DNA of 64,000 nt from Flagellimonas allohymeniacidonis (GTDB taxonomy: Bacteria; Bacteroidota; Bacteroidia; Flavobacteriales; Flavobacteriaceae): positions 349,290-413,289 of the forward strand of contig NZ_SGIU01000001.1 in the NCBI RefSeq assembly GCF_004296335.1, written 5' to 3'. A program made the translations under genes and the position numbers. The notes beneath the pieces were generated by a model. It saw nothing but the letters and a program-made list of their open reading frames with translations, made no database searches and was not told the origin of the DNA. Positions 8,539 through 18,591 of this stretch are shown here, in pieces; within the stretch, counting starts at the first letter, position 1, and every line of letters begins with the position of its first letter.

Positions 8539-11500
8539 ATGAAACTAAGAAGACTTTTCGGGTCAATGGTTCTGTTGCTGTTGTGCGTCATTACCGTAAG
8601 GGCCCAAGAGAAAACAATCACCGGTACGGTCACCGATCAAAATGGACTACCTCTCCCTGGGGTAAATATTGTGGTGGTGGGTACAAATACCGGTACTCAA
8701 ACCGACTTCGACGGTAATTATTCTATTAAAGCCAGTGTTGGCCAATTCCTTTTATATAGCTATATCGGCCAAAGGGACGAAAGAAGGACTGTAGGAAGTA
8801 ATAGTATCATCGATGTCGATATGAGCGAAGACGCCGAGGCCCTTGATGAGGTCGTGGTGGTAGGATATGGCGGTCAGGAAGAACGCAAGATTATACAGAA
8901 CGTGGGCATTGTTAAAGAAGAAGCGATTGAAAACCTCCAAGTAGTCTCCGCGGATCAACTTTTACAAGGTCAAACAGCGGGCACCCAGATTGTCAATGCC
9001 TCTGGAGTGCTTGGATCAGCCGCAGTTATACGTATTCGAGGTGTAAATTCAATTAATTCGGGCAGCCAACCCTTAATTGTTATTGATGGGGTGCCCATTA
9101 CCGATAATATAAATACATTCAACTCAGGAGGTAATACTGGGATAAACCCTTTGTCTTATGTAAACCCAAATGATATTGCCACCTTAACCATACTGAAGGA
9201 TGCCGGAGCTACTTCAATATATGGTGCGCGTGGAGCTAATGGGGTTATTCTAATAACTACAAAAAAGGGAAAAAGGAACTCTCGAACGACAGTTACGTTC
9301 GACATGAACACCCAGTTTTCTGAATCAACCGACGCACCTGACATCCTTACAGCGGATGAATTTAGAAGCTTTAAAGCAGAGGTTGCCTCTATTCAACAAG
9401 GTACGACCGTGACACCAGAAAGTTTGGGCCTAGGATCAATTGGCTCTGGCGGAACAGATTGGCTGGGAGGTGTTCAAAGAACTGGAATTTCCCAGAATTA
9501 TAATCTAGGTGTGAGAGGAGGTTCTGAAAAAACATCGTTCTTTTTTGGATTGGATTATCAAGATTTGGAAGGGTTCGTAATCGGTAACAATTTGGAAAGA
9601 GCTGGTGCAAGGCTCAATCTGGACACCAATGTGAATGATTGGTTGAAAGTAGGAATGAACCTTGGAGTTACCAATACGCGATTGAATAGGATTTCCGTTG
9701 AAAACTCCATAAATGCGCCATTCACGACTGCGTTTCTTCAAAGCCCCATAGTTTCAGCCTTTGACGATGAGGGAAATTTTGCTCAATCGGGGTCGTTTAT
9801 CCCCAATATATTTGCGAGAGTTGCTCTAGATACAAGGGAACTCAAAACATTCCGTGTTATCGGAAATGTTTTTACCGAAGTTAGTTTTTTACCCGGATTT
9901 ACATGGCGTTCTGAATTCGGTATCGATAGATTGGAGTCGGATGAATTCATAAGAAATGCTGAGTTCAATACTCCTGGCGGTAGCGCTTCTTCCTTAAAGG
10001 CCACCGATGAAAGATGGCTTACCAATCAGATATTGACTTACAGCGACCAATACGGTGATAGTCATAACTTAACCGTTCTTTTAGGTCTGAACTATGAGGA
10101 ATCCCTTCAAGCCAGGCTTAATATCCAAGGAACAGGTTTTCTAAGTGATGACCTTCGGAACTTGGGATCTTCCTCTACTCCTACAATTAATGAGGGCTTT
10201 AGAAATCCTACCAGGTACTATGGTCTTTTTTCAAGAGTCACCTATGATTATCAGGGGAAATATCTCGTGGAAGGTTCGGTAAGAAGGGATGGCTCATCGC
10301 GTTTTGGGGCAAACAATCGATTTGGATATTTCTGGTCGGGGGCTGTGGGATGGACGCTTTCAGAAGAACCCTTTGTAAAGAATTTGGATTTCTTCGATTT
10401 TTTATCCCTGAGAGCCAGTTTGGGTACGGTTGGAAATGACCGACTTGGTACTTTTCCCTCCTTGGGTCTCTTCAGTGCGGGTGCAATAGCCGATTATAAC
10501 GGTGAATCCGGAGTGATACCTGCTCAGCCGGAAAATCCTGATATCAAATGGGAAGAAAGTGAGACTTTGGATATTGGTCTTAAATCTACATTTCTAAATG
10601 GTAGAATTAGTTTCAACACGTCCTATTTCAAAAAAAAGACCAGCGATTTATTGTTGAATCAAGTACTCCCACCATTAACTGGTTTTTCTGCCATCAGTAG
10701 GAATATTGGGGTCATGGAAAATACAGGTTGGGAATTCGAGCTTAATACCATAAATGTGCGCACCACGGACTTTCAATGGAACACCTCAATAAACCTTACC
10801 ACCATAGATAATAAGGTATTGCAACTCAATGAGGATGCCGCAACGGATGCGCAAGGAAGAAGAATTATTGACGGAGCAATCCAACGTGCTATCGAAGGTG
10901 AGTCATTGAACAATTTCTTCCTAATTCGCTACCAAGGTGTAAATCCACAGACCGGAGATGCCGAATGGCTGGATATTAATGGAAATCCAACAACAAATCC
11001 TGGGACAGGAGATAGGGTGGTAACAGGTAGTCCGTTACCAGATTTCTCTGGAGGTATGACAAACACATTTAAATACAAGAATTTTGACTTGTCTGTGTTG
11101 ATGAACTATTCATACGGGAATGATGTTGTAATTGATGGGCTCCGATTCGCTGATGGAAATGATGCTCTCGGAGGAATTGTCAATATCAGAAGACAGAACC
11201 TAAATTTCTGGAGACAACCGGGCGACCAAGCTTTTCTTCCTAGCCCTACAAGTAGCACATTTAACCTTTTCAATCAGCGATCAACAGTACAACAGCTAGA
11301 TGCTTCTTATTTAAGAGTGAAAAATGTAACTCTTGGATACAACATGCCGAAAGCCATACTGGACAAATTGGGCAACACCCTTACCGGTTTACGATTTTAT
11401 GCTACCGCTATTAATCTATTCACCTTAAAGGCTGATGAAATGGATGGAATAGATCCTGAGGTTACCGATGATATCGATCCATTGTTCCAAGGAGAATCGT

Positions 11501-11556
11501 TTTTTACAGCACCACAGGCGAAATCCTACCTCATTGGTGCCAGACTTCAATTTTAA
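8539..11556 (+). CDS. SusC/RagA-type TonB-linked outer membrane protein
   Basis: This 1005-residue protein has: signal peptide (LLLLCVITVRAQ), CarboxypepD-regulatory-like domain (about 24-100, with ITGTVTDQNGLPLPGVNI), TonB box region EALDEVVVVGYG, plug domain with IRIRGVNSINSGSQPLIVID and GARGANGVILITTKKG, and a 22-strand barrel ending in aromatic-rich SYLIGARLQF. SusC proteins form the TonB-driven channel capped by the SusD lipoprotein encoded 16 bases downstream, importing oligosaccharides or peptides. No glycosidase, sulfatase or peptidase gene is attached, so the ligand is unknown. The ATG at 8539 fits the signal peptide; the TTG at 8500 does not. Confidence 0.95.
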   Translation: MKLRRLFGSMVLLLLCVITVRAQEKTITGTVTDQNGLPLPGVNIVVVGTNTGTQTDFDGNYSIKASVGQFLLYSYIGQRDERRTVGSNSIIDVDMSEDAEALDEVVVVGYGGQEERKIIQNVGIVKEEAIENLQVVSADQLLQGQTAGTQIVNASGVLGSAAVIRIRGVNSINSGSQPLIVIDGVPITDNINTFNSGGNTGINPLSYVNPNDIATLTILKDAGATSIYGARGANGVILITTKKGKRNSRTTVTFDMNTQFSESTDAPDILTADEFRSFKAEVASIQQGTTVTPESLGLGSIGSGGTDWLGGVQRTGISQNYNLGVRGGSEKTSFFFGLDYQDLEGFVIGNNLERAGARLNLDTNVNDWLKVGMNLGVTNTRLNRISVENSINAPFTTAFLQSPIVSAFDDEGNFAQSGSFIPNIFARVALDTRELKTFRVIGNVFTEVSFLPGFTWRSEFGIDRLESDEFIRNAEFNTPGGSASSLKATDERWLTNQILTYSDQYGDSHNLTVLLGLNYEESLQARLNIQGTGFLSDDLRNLGSSSTPTINEGFRNPTRYYGLFSRVTYDYQGKYLVEGSVRRDGSSRFGANNRFGYFWSGAVGWTLSEEPFVKNLDFFDFLSLRASLGTVGNDRLGTFPSLGLFSAGAIADYNGESGVIPAQPENPDIKWEESETLDIGLKSTFLNGRISFNTSYFKKKTSDLLLNQVLPPLTGFSAISRNIGVMENTGWEFELNTINVRTTDFQWNTSINLTTIDNKVLQLNEDAATDAQGRRIIDGAIQRAIEGESLNNFFLIRYQGVNPQTGDAEWLDINGNPTTNPGTGDRVVTGSPLPDFSGGMTNTFKYKNFDLSVLMNYSYGNDVVIDGLRFADGNDALGGIVNIRRQNLNFWRQPGDQAFLPSPTSSTFNLFNQRSTVQQLDASYLRVKNVTLGYNMPKAILDKLGNTLTGLRFYATAINLFTLKADEMDGIDPEVTDDIDPLFQGESFFTAPQAKSYLIGARLQF

Positions 11557-11571
11557 CAAAAAAAATAAGAG

Positions 11572-12984
11572 ATGAAAAAAATAAATAAATCGATAGGAAT
11601 TCTTTTACTGGCGATGTTGATGGTCTCATGTGAAAACCGTCTTGAGGTTATACCAGAGGACAATGTAGCATCTAATACGGTGTTCAACAGCTTCGCCACT
11701 ATCAATGGTGCTGTGGTTGGTACCTATAGCAAAAATCAAAGTGGAGACCTCAATGGAATGGCTCAACTAATTTCGGAGTTTATGTCAGATAACGTGAACT
11801 TCGTGGGTAGCTTTCCCAGTCTTCAAGAAATCGATCAGTATCAAACATTGGCTACAAACACGAGTATCGATAACGTCTGGATTGACGGGTATGAATTGAT
11901 CGGAGCTGCCAACAATGTAATTGTCAACCTACCAGAGGTTACCGATGTTTCCAACCTCACCGAAGAGAACAAGAGAGTTTTTGTTGCCGAAATGAAGTTT
12001 CTAAGGGCGCTAACGTATTTTCAACTTGTTAATCTGTTTGCCCAACCATTTCAATTTTCGGGAGGTACAAATTTTGGTGTGCCAATAATAACGCAACCAT
12101 TTGGGGGAGGTGATATATCAGAGTTTCAATTGGAACGGTCCACGGTTAATGAGGTTCACTCATTTATTGAACAGGATTTGTTGGAGGCTATTGCCGATTT
12201 ACCCGAAGATAACGGTGTTCGTGCCGAGGCGGGATCGGCAAGGGCACTTTTGGCAAGATTGTATCTGTATCGCGAACAATGGCAAAACGCCGCGGATTAT
12301 GCCAACCAGATAATTTCATCGGGGGAGTACAGTTTGGCTGCAGATTATGATTTCTATGACGCAAATTCTACCTCTTCAGAGCATGTTTTCGTAGTAGTCA
12401 ATACACCGACAGACGGTCCTCAAGAAGCCAACGGTTCAGATGAAACATACACGAATTTCTTTAATCCCGCCCCAGGTGGTAGGGGTGATGCACCCTTCAC
12501 TCAGGATTTGATTGATGAATTTGCCAACGAGCCGGGTGATAGGCGTTTTGATGAACTTTCCCAAGCTGCATCGGATGCGGGTGGTAACAACACTTTCTTT
12601 ACAACAAAATATCCCGATATCACAAATAATGCCTCCGACGGCATGGTTTTAAGGGTAACGGAAATGCTTTTGATACGTGCTGAGGCGAATCTAAGGGGTG
12701 GACTATCAATTGGCGGAACGCCCCTTGATGACATCAATCTTTTACGTACTAGGGCAGGGCTTACAACCCTAGTGTCTGTGGATTTGGACGATATCCTTTT
12801 GGAAAGAAGAAAGGAGCTATGCTTTGAAGGTCATCGTCGTATGGATCTTTTAAGAAATAATTTGAATTTGAGGCCTGGTGGAGGCTCTGAATCTGCACCA
12901 GGAGCCAACAAGGTAATATTTCCCATTGTTGATGATGAAATAACGAACAATCCAAACATAACCCAAAATCCGGGTAACTTTTAA
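11572..12984 (+). CDS. SusD/RagB-type surface lipoprotein
   Basis: This 470-residue partner of the preceding SusC has the lipoprotein signal MKKINKSIGILLLAMLMVSC, the usual N-terminal SusD segment (LEVIPED) and TPR-like helices (RALTYFQLVNLFAQPF, ARALLARLYLYREQWQNAADYA), and ends with the typical LLERRKELCFEGHRRMDLLR and an ITNNPNITQNPG tail. It should sit on the outer face of the outer membrane, binding the substrate and closing over the SusC barrel. The C-terminal signature is intact, so the pair is likely functional. It is followed by two hairpins at 12998-13127. Confidence 0.95.
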   Translation: MKKINKSIGILLLAMLMVSCENRLEVIPEDNVASNTVFNSFATINGAVVGTYSKNQSGDLNGMAQLISEFMSDNVNFVGSFPSLQEIDQYQTLATNTSIDNVWIDGYELIGAANNVIVNLPEVTDVSNLTEENKRVFVAEMKFLRALTYFQLVNLFAQPFQFSGGTNFGVPIITQPFGGGDISEFQLERSTVNEVHSFIEQDLLEAIADLPEDNGVRAEAGSARALLARLYLYREQWQNAADYANQIISSGEYSLAADYDFYDANSTSSEHVFVVVNTPTDGPQEANGSDETYTNFFNPAPGGRGDAPFTQDLIDEFANEPGDRRFDELSQAASDAGGNNTFFTTKYPDITNNASDGMVLRVTEMLLIRAEANLRGGLSIGGTPLDDINLLRTRAGLTTLVSVDLDDILLERRKELCFEGHRRMDLLRNNLNLRPGGGSESAPGANKVIFPIVDDEITNNPNITQNPGNF

Positions 12985-12997
12985 AATGATCTAAGAA

Positions 12998-13023
12998 CAT
13001 GTCGGTTAAAAGAAGCCGACATG
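12998..13023 (+). terminator. Hairpin after susD
   Basis: The perfect 8-base arms CATGTCGG (12998-13005) and CCGACATG (13016-13023) enclose a 10-base loop, 14 bases after the susD stop. There is no good U tract, so this is a weak terminator or an mRNA 3' end-protecting hairpin. Confidence 0.45.
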
Positions 13024-13084
13024 CTTTATGCTTTAAGATCCAATTTTGAGATTGGTGAATTTTGACTAGGTCAAAGAAAAAAGC

Positions 13085-13127
13085 AAGGGACTTTCAGCAC
13101 TCAATGTGCTGGATGTCCCTTTTTTTT
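13085..13127 (+). terminator. Strong intrinsic terminator
   Basis: An outer stem AAGGGAC/GTCCCTT (13085-13091 and 13115-13121) and an inner stem CAGCAC/GTGCTG (13095-13100 and 13106-13111) are followed by an uninterrupted run of T to 13127. This should end the susC/susD transcript. The remaining gap from 13128 to the next start at 13354 shows no gene or further hairpin; it must hold the promoter of the DUF4331 operon, but I could not pick a convincing -7 box. Confidence 0.8.
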
Positions 13128-13353
13128 GTCATTCTCATTTTCTTGAATTTATCACTGTTGAAATTGGAAAGCCGGTTATCACTTGTGCTTGCTCAATTGT
13201 GAATAGTTAGCTGGCGTTTTGTTTGAAGTTTTCAAAGAGACTCACAACCGCACCTAAAATTGGAATTCATCTTCTGTTAACAGAGTTTTAACAACTAAAA
13301 CTGAACCTCCAATAAATCACTCCGTAGGTAGGGCAAACAATTAAAAATTAAAA

Positions 13354-14055
13354 ATGTTTAAAATGAGAAAAACAACTAAACAATTGTTAGGAGTTGGTGC
13401 CTTGGTATTAACAGGAGTGATACTGCTGTCTGCCGATCATATTGATGCACCATCTTCTAGAGGCACTACCGCCGACATTGCGGACTTTTTTGCCTTTGAA
13501 CCCACTGAGGGATCGGACAACACCGTTTTTGTGGTGGATTTGCAATCCGATGTTCTTCCTGAACTGGCCTATGGTAGTTTCGATGAGGACGTCCTTATTG
13601 AAATCAACATCGATTTGGATGATGATTTGGTGGAGGATACGGTCATACAGGCTATACCAAGAGATGGGAGAATGTATTTTTTTGGACCAGCAGCCCCCGC
13701 TCAAACAGGCCTTAACAGTGAAGTATTGATCAATGCACCATTGGGGGATGTTGAAATTTCCTCGACCAGTGCCGTAGTAGAAACCACCGCAAACGGGGTT
13801 TCACTCTTTGCAGGCCCAAGGCAGGACCCTTTCTTTTTTGATTTCTTCCAGTTCAATGCAGTAATCAATCCTGAAGTTTCTTCGGCGCCTGGAGGATTTT
13901 TTGCCCCGAATGAGGCACAAGATACGTTTGATGGTGCAAACACCATGGCCATTGCGGTGGAAATCCCCAATAGCCTTTTGGGTACTCCAACGGCTACAAA
14001 TGCCCTTGGATTAACGGTATACAACACCTGGGTTACGGCAAACAGAAAACAATAA
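13354..14055 (+). CDS. DUF4331 family secreted protein
   Basis: This 233-residue protein has an N-terminal hydrophobic segment (TKQLLGVGALVLTGVILLSA) and the DUF4331 hallmark DHIDAPSS at the mature start, followed by ADIADFFAFEP and repeated Asp-rich turns (EINIDLDDDLVEDT). DUF4331 proteins are periplasmic or surface beta-propeller-like proteins of unknown function, often encoded beside TonB-dependent receptors. This one overlaps the next DUF4331 gene by one base (TAATG), so translation is probably coupled. At 233 residues it is shorter than many family members. A second Met at 13363 is an alternative start. Confidence 0.85.
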   Translation: MFKMRKTTKQLLGVGALVLTGVILLSADHIDAPSSRGTTADIADFFAFEPTEGSDNTVFVVDLQSDVLPELAYGSFDEDVLIEINIDLDDDLVEDTVIQAIPRDGRMYFFGPAAPAQTGLNSEVLINAPLGDVEISSTSAVVETTANGVSLFAGPRQDPFFFDFFQFNAVINPEVSSAPGGFFAPNEAQDTFDGANTMAIAVEIPNSLLGTPTATNALGLTVYNTWVTANRKQ

Positions 14056-14858
14056 TGGAACTTAAAACGATAAAGATGAAATACAATAGAATACAATACC
14101 TTTTTTGGTCATTCGCATTAATTGCGTGCTTTACATCTTGCAGCAATGATGATGATGTGCAGGCAATGATGCCTGAACCCATGGCCACCTGTGATGATAA
14201 TATAATGAACGGAGACGAAACGGGAGTGGACTGCGGAGGTTCGTGCATACCCTGTGAAACCATGTCAATGGACCCCGATTTCAGTGGAACGTTTGCTCAG
14301 GTGGATTTTATGGGACGCCCTGGTATAAATACTACTCTGAGCTTCGATATGGACGGGCAACCCAGCGTTAAAGATGCACATAACGTAGCAATTCCTTCCG
14401 AAATGGTATTGGGTTTCCAAGCAGGTTTTCAGGCCAGACTGGAACAATACCACGATGTGTACGCCAACAAATTGGGGCTTGACCCGAATGACGTGGATTA
14501 CGAATCCAATATTTTAGGGCTCGATGCCGCTACTTTAACAACGGTTTTAGCCGCTGATGTGTTGGAGGTCGCTCCAAATCTTCCGACCACCTATTTTGAT
14601 CCTGGTACCGATAACAACAACGATGGTATCCTTTTGGTTCCAGATGGCGATGAGGTTGCATTGACAGGAAGAAAGCTAACCGATGATATTATCGATGTTT
14701 CCCTAATTCTGTTCTTTGGCGGAGCCCAAGGTGACCGTTTTAGTGGACAGGATCTTGATATGGACGGTACTTCAGACTTACCTAGACTTACTTCAGATGG
14801 TGTGGGTTTTACTGGAGAAGTGCTCTCCGAGTTTCCATATATCAGCAACCCAGAATAA
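14055..14858 (+). CDS. DUF4331 family lipoprotein with Cys-rich leader
   Basis: This 267-residue protein has a lipoprotein signal (ALIACFTSCSNDDD), then a short Cys-rich module CDDNIMNGDETGVDCGGSC followed by IPC. That module occurs in many surface lipoproteins of Flavobacteriia. A DUF4331-type domain follows (SVKDAHNVAIPSEM, GRKLTDDIIDVSLILFFGG). The preceding gene encodes a second, non-lipidated DUF4331 protein, so the two may form a pair or complex. The first ATG overlaps the previous stop; the Met at 14076 would give a more typical signal peptide. The gene belongs to the operon running to the TonB receptor at 16273. Confidence 0.83.
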   Translation: MELKTIKMKYNRIQYLFWSFALIACFTSCSNDDDVQAMMPEPMATCDDNIMNGDETGVDCGGSCIPCETMSMDPDFSGTFAQVDFMGRPGINTTLSFDMDGQPSVKDAHNVAIPSEMVLGFQAGFQARLEQYHDVYANKLGLDPNDVDYESNILGLDAATLTTVLAADVLEVAPNLPTTYFDPGTDNNNDGILLVPDGDEVALTGRKLTDDIIDVSLILFFGGAQGDRFSGQDLDMDGTSDLPRLTSDGVGFTGEVLSEFPYISNPE

Positions 14859-14880
14859 CAATTCAACTTTTGAATAAAAT

Positions 14881-14911
14881 AGGGGAGAGGACCATGAGGT
14901 TATTCTCCCCT
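14881..14911 (+). terminator. Hairpin between DUF4331 and TPR genes
   Basis: AGGGGAGA (14881-14888) pairs with TCTCCCCT (14904-14911) around a 15-base loop, 22 bases after the DUF4331 lipoprotein stop. It lacks a long T run, so it may attenuate or process the transcript rather than end it. Confidence 0.5.
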
Positions 14912-14952
14912 TGATAAAGTATTTCAGCATAAACAATTTTAAAAACAACACC

Positions 14953-16227
14953 ATGAGATTTCTTTTCATTTTGGCACTTATACTAGTGACCCATTCATGC
15001 GACAGCGAGAAACAATTCGCAACAAATGTCAAGGACTATGAAAAATACTTAAACATGGAAGCCTCTAAAACGACTTCCAAGTATTTTGAACTGTGGAATT
15101 CAAAGATCACTTCGGATAGCACCCAATTACTAAGTTTCGGTAATGTAGCAAGTGAATACAACAGGTTTTTTCAGAACACAGGAAATATTAAGTATTTAAA
15201 AAAGGCTGAAAAAGCCCTGAAAAAGGCAGTAGAGATTGCTGCGGTGAACAAATCAGGGTACTTAAGGGCATTATCAAGAAATTACATCTCCCAACATCGA
15301 TTTCAGGAAGCACTTGAGTCGGCTCTTTCTGCCAGAAGTTTAGGAAGCGGAGTAAAAGAATCGCAACAGCTACTTTTTGATGTGCATATGGAACTCGGGA
15401 ACTATCGCACCGCATATCATTACCTCGATAGTATTAAGGATATGGCCAACTTTGGCTACCTCATCCGAGCTGCAAAATATAAGGACCACAAAGGTAATTT
15501 GGATGGAGCTATTGCCTTTATGGAAAAGGCAAAACAGAAAGCAGAATCGTCCAAAAATAAAAAGTTAATGGTCTGGACGTATACCAACCTTGCCGATTTT
15601 TACGGCCACGCAGGTCGCTTAGACGAATCCTATGGCCACTATCTCAAAACCTTGGCCTTGAATCCCTCCAATGCATACGCCAAAAAGGGAATTGCCTGGA
15701 TTATTTTTTCGCATGAACGAAATGGTAAAGAGGCTTTGCGAATTTTGGATTCGGTGGAAGGGTATCACGCTTCTCCCGACCACTATCTCTTAAAGGCTGA
15801 AATAGCTGAATTTATAGGCGATGAAACAGAGAGAATGGATAATTTGAAAAAGTACGGGAATTTGGTCGGGAATGCTTCATACGGTCTTATGTATAACCTT
15901 CCCAACATCCAGTTGTACCTAGAAGAATCGGAAAAATTGAATATGGCCATTCAAATCGCAAAGGATGAGGTTGCCAATCGGGCAACTCCAGAAACCTATA
16001 GCATGTTGGCCCTTGCCTATCTCAAAAATGGGTATGACCAGAAAGCTCTTACCATTGCCAACAGCGAGGTCTACGGAAAATCGTTTGAACCAGAAGTTTT
16101 ATTGCGCTTGTTGAAGATTTATAGGGCAAATGGGCAGTACGACCGAGCTACTAATTTGAAGAAAGAACTGGAAGAAGCAATTTTTGAATTGGGTCCTCTT
16201 TCCCAACAAGTGATTGCATCCCTTTAG
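14953..16227 (+). CDS. TPR-repeat lipoprotein
   Basis: This 424-residue protein starts with a lipoprotein signal (FILALILVTHSC; Cys at residue 16) and is otherwise built of helical tetratricopeptide-like repeats from about residue 55 onward (for example FQEALESALSARSLG, NLDGAIAFMEKAKQKAESS, GRLDESYGHYLKTLALNPSN). TPR lipoproteins usually scaffold protein complexes. Its place between the DUF4331 genes and the TonB receptor suggests a periplasmic or surface partner in the same uptake system. The ATG at 14953 is chosen because the signal peptide starts there. Confidence 0.82.
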   Translation: MRFLFILALILVTHSCDSEKQFATNVKDYEKYLNMEASKTTSKYFELWNSKITSDSTQLLSFGNVASEYNRFFQNTGNIKYLKKAEKALKKAVEIAAVNKSGYLRALSRNYISQHRFQEALESALSARSLGSGVKESQQLLFDVHMELGNYRTAYHYLDSIKDMANFGYLIRAAKYKDHKGNLDGAIAFMEKAKQKAESSKNKKLMVWTYTNLADFYGHAGRLDESYGHYLKTLALNPSNAYAKKGIAWIIFSHERNGKEALRILDSVEGYHASPDHYLLKAEIAEFIGDETERMDNLKKYGNLVGNASYGLMYNLPNIQLYLEESEKLNMAIQIAKDEVANRATPETYSMLALAYLKNGYDQKALTIANSEVYGKSFEPEVLLRLLKIYRANGQYDRATNLKKELEEAIFELGPLSQQVIASL

Positions 16228-16272
16228 CAGCACTCTTTAACTGGATAACTGTTACAACACCACACCTAAGCA

Positions 16273-18498
16273 ATGAGAAGTATAGCTATTATCTGTTGTC
16301 TTTTGTTTATGGGCAAAATGACGGCACAAAAAATCTATGGCAGATTAGTGGATGAAAATCAGATTCCCATAGAAGGAGCCTATATTTTCAATATCCAATC
16401 AGAGTCACATGCCCATACCAATGAATTGGGAACATTTAGAATTAAAGAATCCCAGATTGGGGATACGCTTCGAATAGGAGCTTTGGGATATAGTACAATA
16501 CTGGTTCCCCTTCAAGAGAAATCTTATGTAGACCCCTTGGAAATTGAGCTTGAAGAATCCGCTTTGGAATTGGGAGAGGTGGTAGTGCGTCCAAAAACCA
16601 ATGCACTTTCCGTACTAAGCGCAATCGATTTAAAGGTCCGTCCTGTAGGCTCCTCCCAAGAGATCTTACAGAAAGTTCCGGGGCTGGTCATAGGCCAGCA
16701 TGCTGGCGGGGGTAAAGCAGAGCAATTGTTCTTAAGGGGTTTTGATATAGATCACGGAACGGATATCGCCCTTGCCGTAGATGGGATGCCCGTAAACATG
16801 GTGTCACATGCCCATGGTCAAGGATATTCCGATTTACATTTTGTGATTCCCGAGACCATCGATAATATCGATTTTAACAAGGGTCCCTATACTGCGGACA
16901 AGGGTAACTTTGCCACCGCGGGCCATGTTGATTTTAAGACGAAGGAAGTCTTGGAAAACAACAGGGTTGGGTTCGACTATGGAGAGTTCGGTTGGAACCG
17001 TGGTTTGGGGATGTTCAATCTCCTGAAAACCAAAAAAGATAAGGCCTACGTAGCAGGTGAGTTATTGCGTTTTGATGGTCCCTTTGAAAGCAGTCAGAAC
17101 TTTTCAAGGGTAAATCTATTTGGAAAATATACCAAGCAACTTTGGAACGATGCCAAACTATCTATGGGGGTGTCTTACTTTACCAGCAAATGGGATGCAT
17201 CGGGACAAATTCCTGAGCGAGCGGTAAATTCCGGACGTATTACGCGGTTTGGTGCCATAGATGATACAGAGGGAGGTACTACTTCCAGGAGCAGTGTTAC
17301 TCTAAAATTTCAGAAGCCAATCGGCAAACAAGGTTTTATTACTTCAAATGCTTTTTTCAGCAGGTATGACTTTGATCTCTTCTCAAACTTTACTTTTTTT
17401 CTGGTTGACCGGGAAAATGGGGACCAAATCGTTCAACGCGAATCTCGTAACCTTTTTGGGTTCAATACGGTGCTGAACCAAAACATTGAATGGGGAGATA
17501 TTGATTTAAGATTACGCGCCGGAGTCGGACTTCGCACCGATATGGTTCAAGGAAACGAACTGTCACGAACGTTAAACCGAGGTACTGTTCTACAAAATAT
17601 TCAGTTGGGCGATGTTAGGGAATCTAATTTCAATAGTTTTTTGGAAGGAAGAATTGAATTTGGAAAATATGCAATTGTTCCGGGTATACGCCTTGATCAC
17701 TTTAGGTTTGGATACCTTGATAATCTTAGAACAGACCAGGAGGAAGGGAAAGTTAAAAAAACAAGGCTTTCCCCAAAATTGAACTTCCTTTTTGATCCAA
17801 CCGAAAATTTGCAACTATTTCTAAAAACCGGCATTGGCTTTCACTCCAATGACGCTCGTGTCTCAGTTTCCCAAAATGGAGAAGATGTGCTCCCCGCGGC
17901 TTATGGTGTAGACTTGGGATCACTATTTCGAATAAATTCAAAGATTTTTGTGAATTCCGCACTTTGGTACCTGCATTTGGATCAAGAATTTGTCTATGTG
18001 GGTGATGCTGGTATTGTGGAACCCAGTGGACGTTCTGAGCGTTACGGTCTTGATATGGGTCTTCGTTATCAAATTAGTGACCGAGTCTTCTTCGATTCAG
18101 ACCTTACCTATACAGTGGCTCGAAGCAAAGATGAACCTAGAGGTATTAACTACATTCCTTTGGCACCTGATTTTACGGCTTCGGGAGGAGTTACGTTTTA
18201 CGGACGCAATAAGTTTTCAGGCGGTATTCGATATCGTTACTTGGACGACAGACCTGCCAACGAGGATAACTCGATTGTGGCCGAAGGGTACTTTGTTGTA
18301 GATGCCAATGCGAACTACGAACTAAGTAAAGGACTGACCTTGGGGCTTTCCATTCAAAATCTATTCAACACCGATTGGAACGAAACCCAGTTTGCCACAC
18401 TTTCCCAGCTTCGTAATGAATCTCAACCCACAGAAGAAATTCACTTCACACCAGGTGCTCCATTCACCGTACGGGCTAGCCTTCAATATCGATTTTAA
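16273..18498 (+). CDS. TonB-dependent receptor (DUF4331-linked)
   Basis: This 741-residue receptor has: signal peptide (to TAQ, residue 19), CarboxypepD-regulatory-like domain (about 20-90, GRLVDENQIPIEGAYIF), TonB box area ELGEVVVRPK, plug with LFLRGFDIDHGTDIALAVDG and the His-rich segment MVSHAHGQGYSDLHF, then a beta-barrel ending SLQYRF. The SHAHGQGY segment marks a subfamily I associate with operons carrying DUF4331 or HupE-like genes. This suggests uptake of a small or metal-containing ligand rather than a glycan; that is inference. It is not a SusC: shorter and without a SusD partner. Confidence 0.9.
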   Translation: MRSIAIICCLLFMGKMTAQKIYGRLVDENQIPIEGAYIFNIQSESHAHTNELGTFRIKESQIGDTLRIGALGYSTILVPLQEKSYVDPLEIELEESALELGEVVVRPKTNALSVLSAIDLKVRPVGSSQEILQKVPGLVIGQHAGGGKAEQLFLRGFDIDHGTDIALAVDGMPVNMVSHAHGQGYSDLHFVIPETIDNIDFNKGPYTADKGNFATAGHVDFKTKEVLENNRVGFDYGEFGWNRGLGMFNLLKTKKDKAYVAGELLRFDGPFESSQNFSRVNLFGKYTKQLWNDAKLSMGVSYFTSKWDASGQIPERAVNSGRITRFGAIDDTEGGTTSRSSVTLKFQKPIGKQGFITSNAFFSRYDFDLFSNFTFFLVDRENGDQIVQRESRNLFGFNTVLNQNIEWGDIDLRLRAGVGLRTDMVQGNELSRTLNRGTVLQNIQLGDVRESNFNSFLEGRIEFGKYAIVPGIRLDHFRFGYLDNLRTDQEEGKVKKTRLSPKLNFLFDPTENLQLFLKTGIGFHSNDARVSVSQNGEDVLPAAYGVDLGSLFRINSKIFVNSALWYLHLDQEFVYVGDAGIVEPSGRSERYGLDMGLRYQISDRVFFDSDLTYTVARSKDEPRGINYIPLAPDFTASGGVTFYGRNKFSGGIRYRYLDDRPANEDNSIVAEGYFVVDANANYELSKGLTLGLSIQNLFNTDWNETQFATLSQLRNESQPTEEIHFTPGAPFTVRASLQYRF

Positions 18499-18591
18499 TT
18501 TTGTGACCAGCCCTGATTTACTTAACGAAGATCAGTAGTCCTTTCAATTTTAGGGCCGCTTAGGAAAGTAAACAAAAGTTATTGGGCGAAT

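Noticed and set aside
8539..12984. Full polysaccharide utilisation locus
   Set aside because: Only susC and susD are present; no glycoside hydrolase, lyase or sulfatase flanks them within the window on that side.
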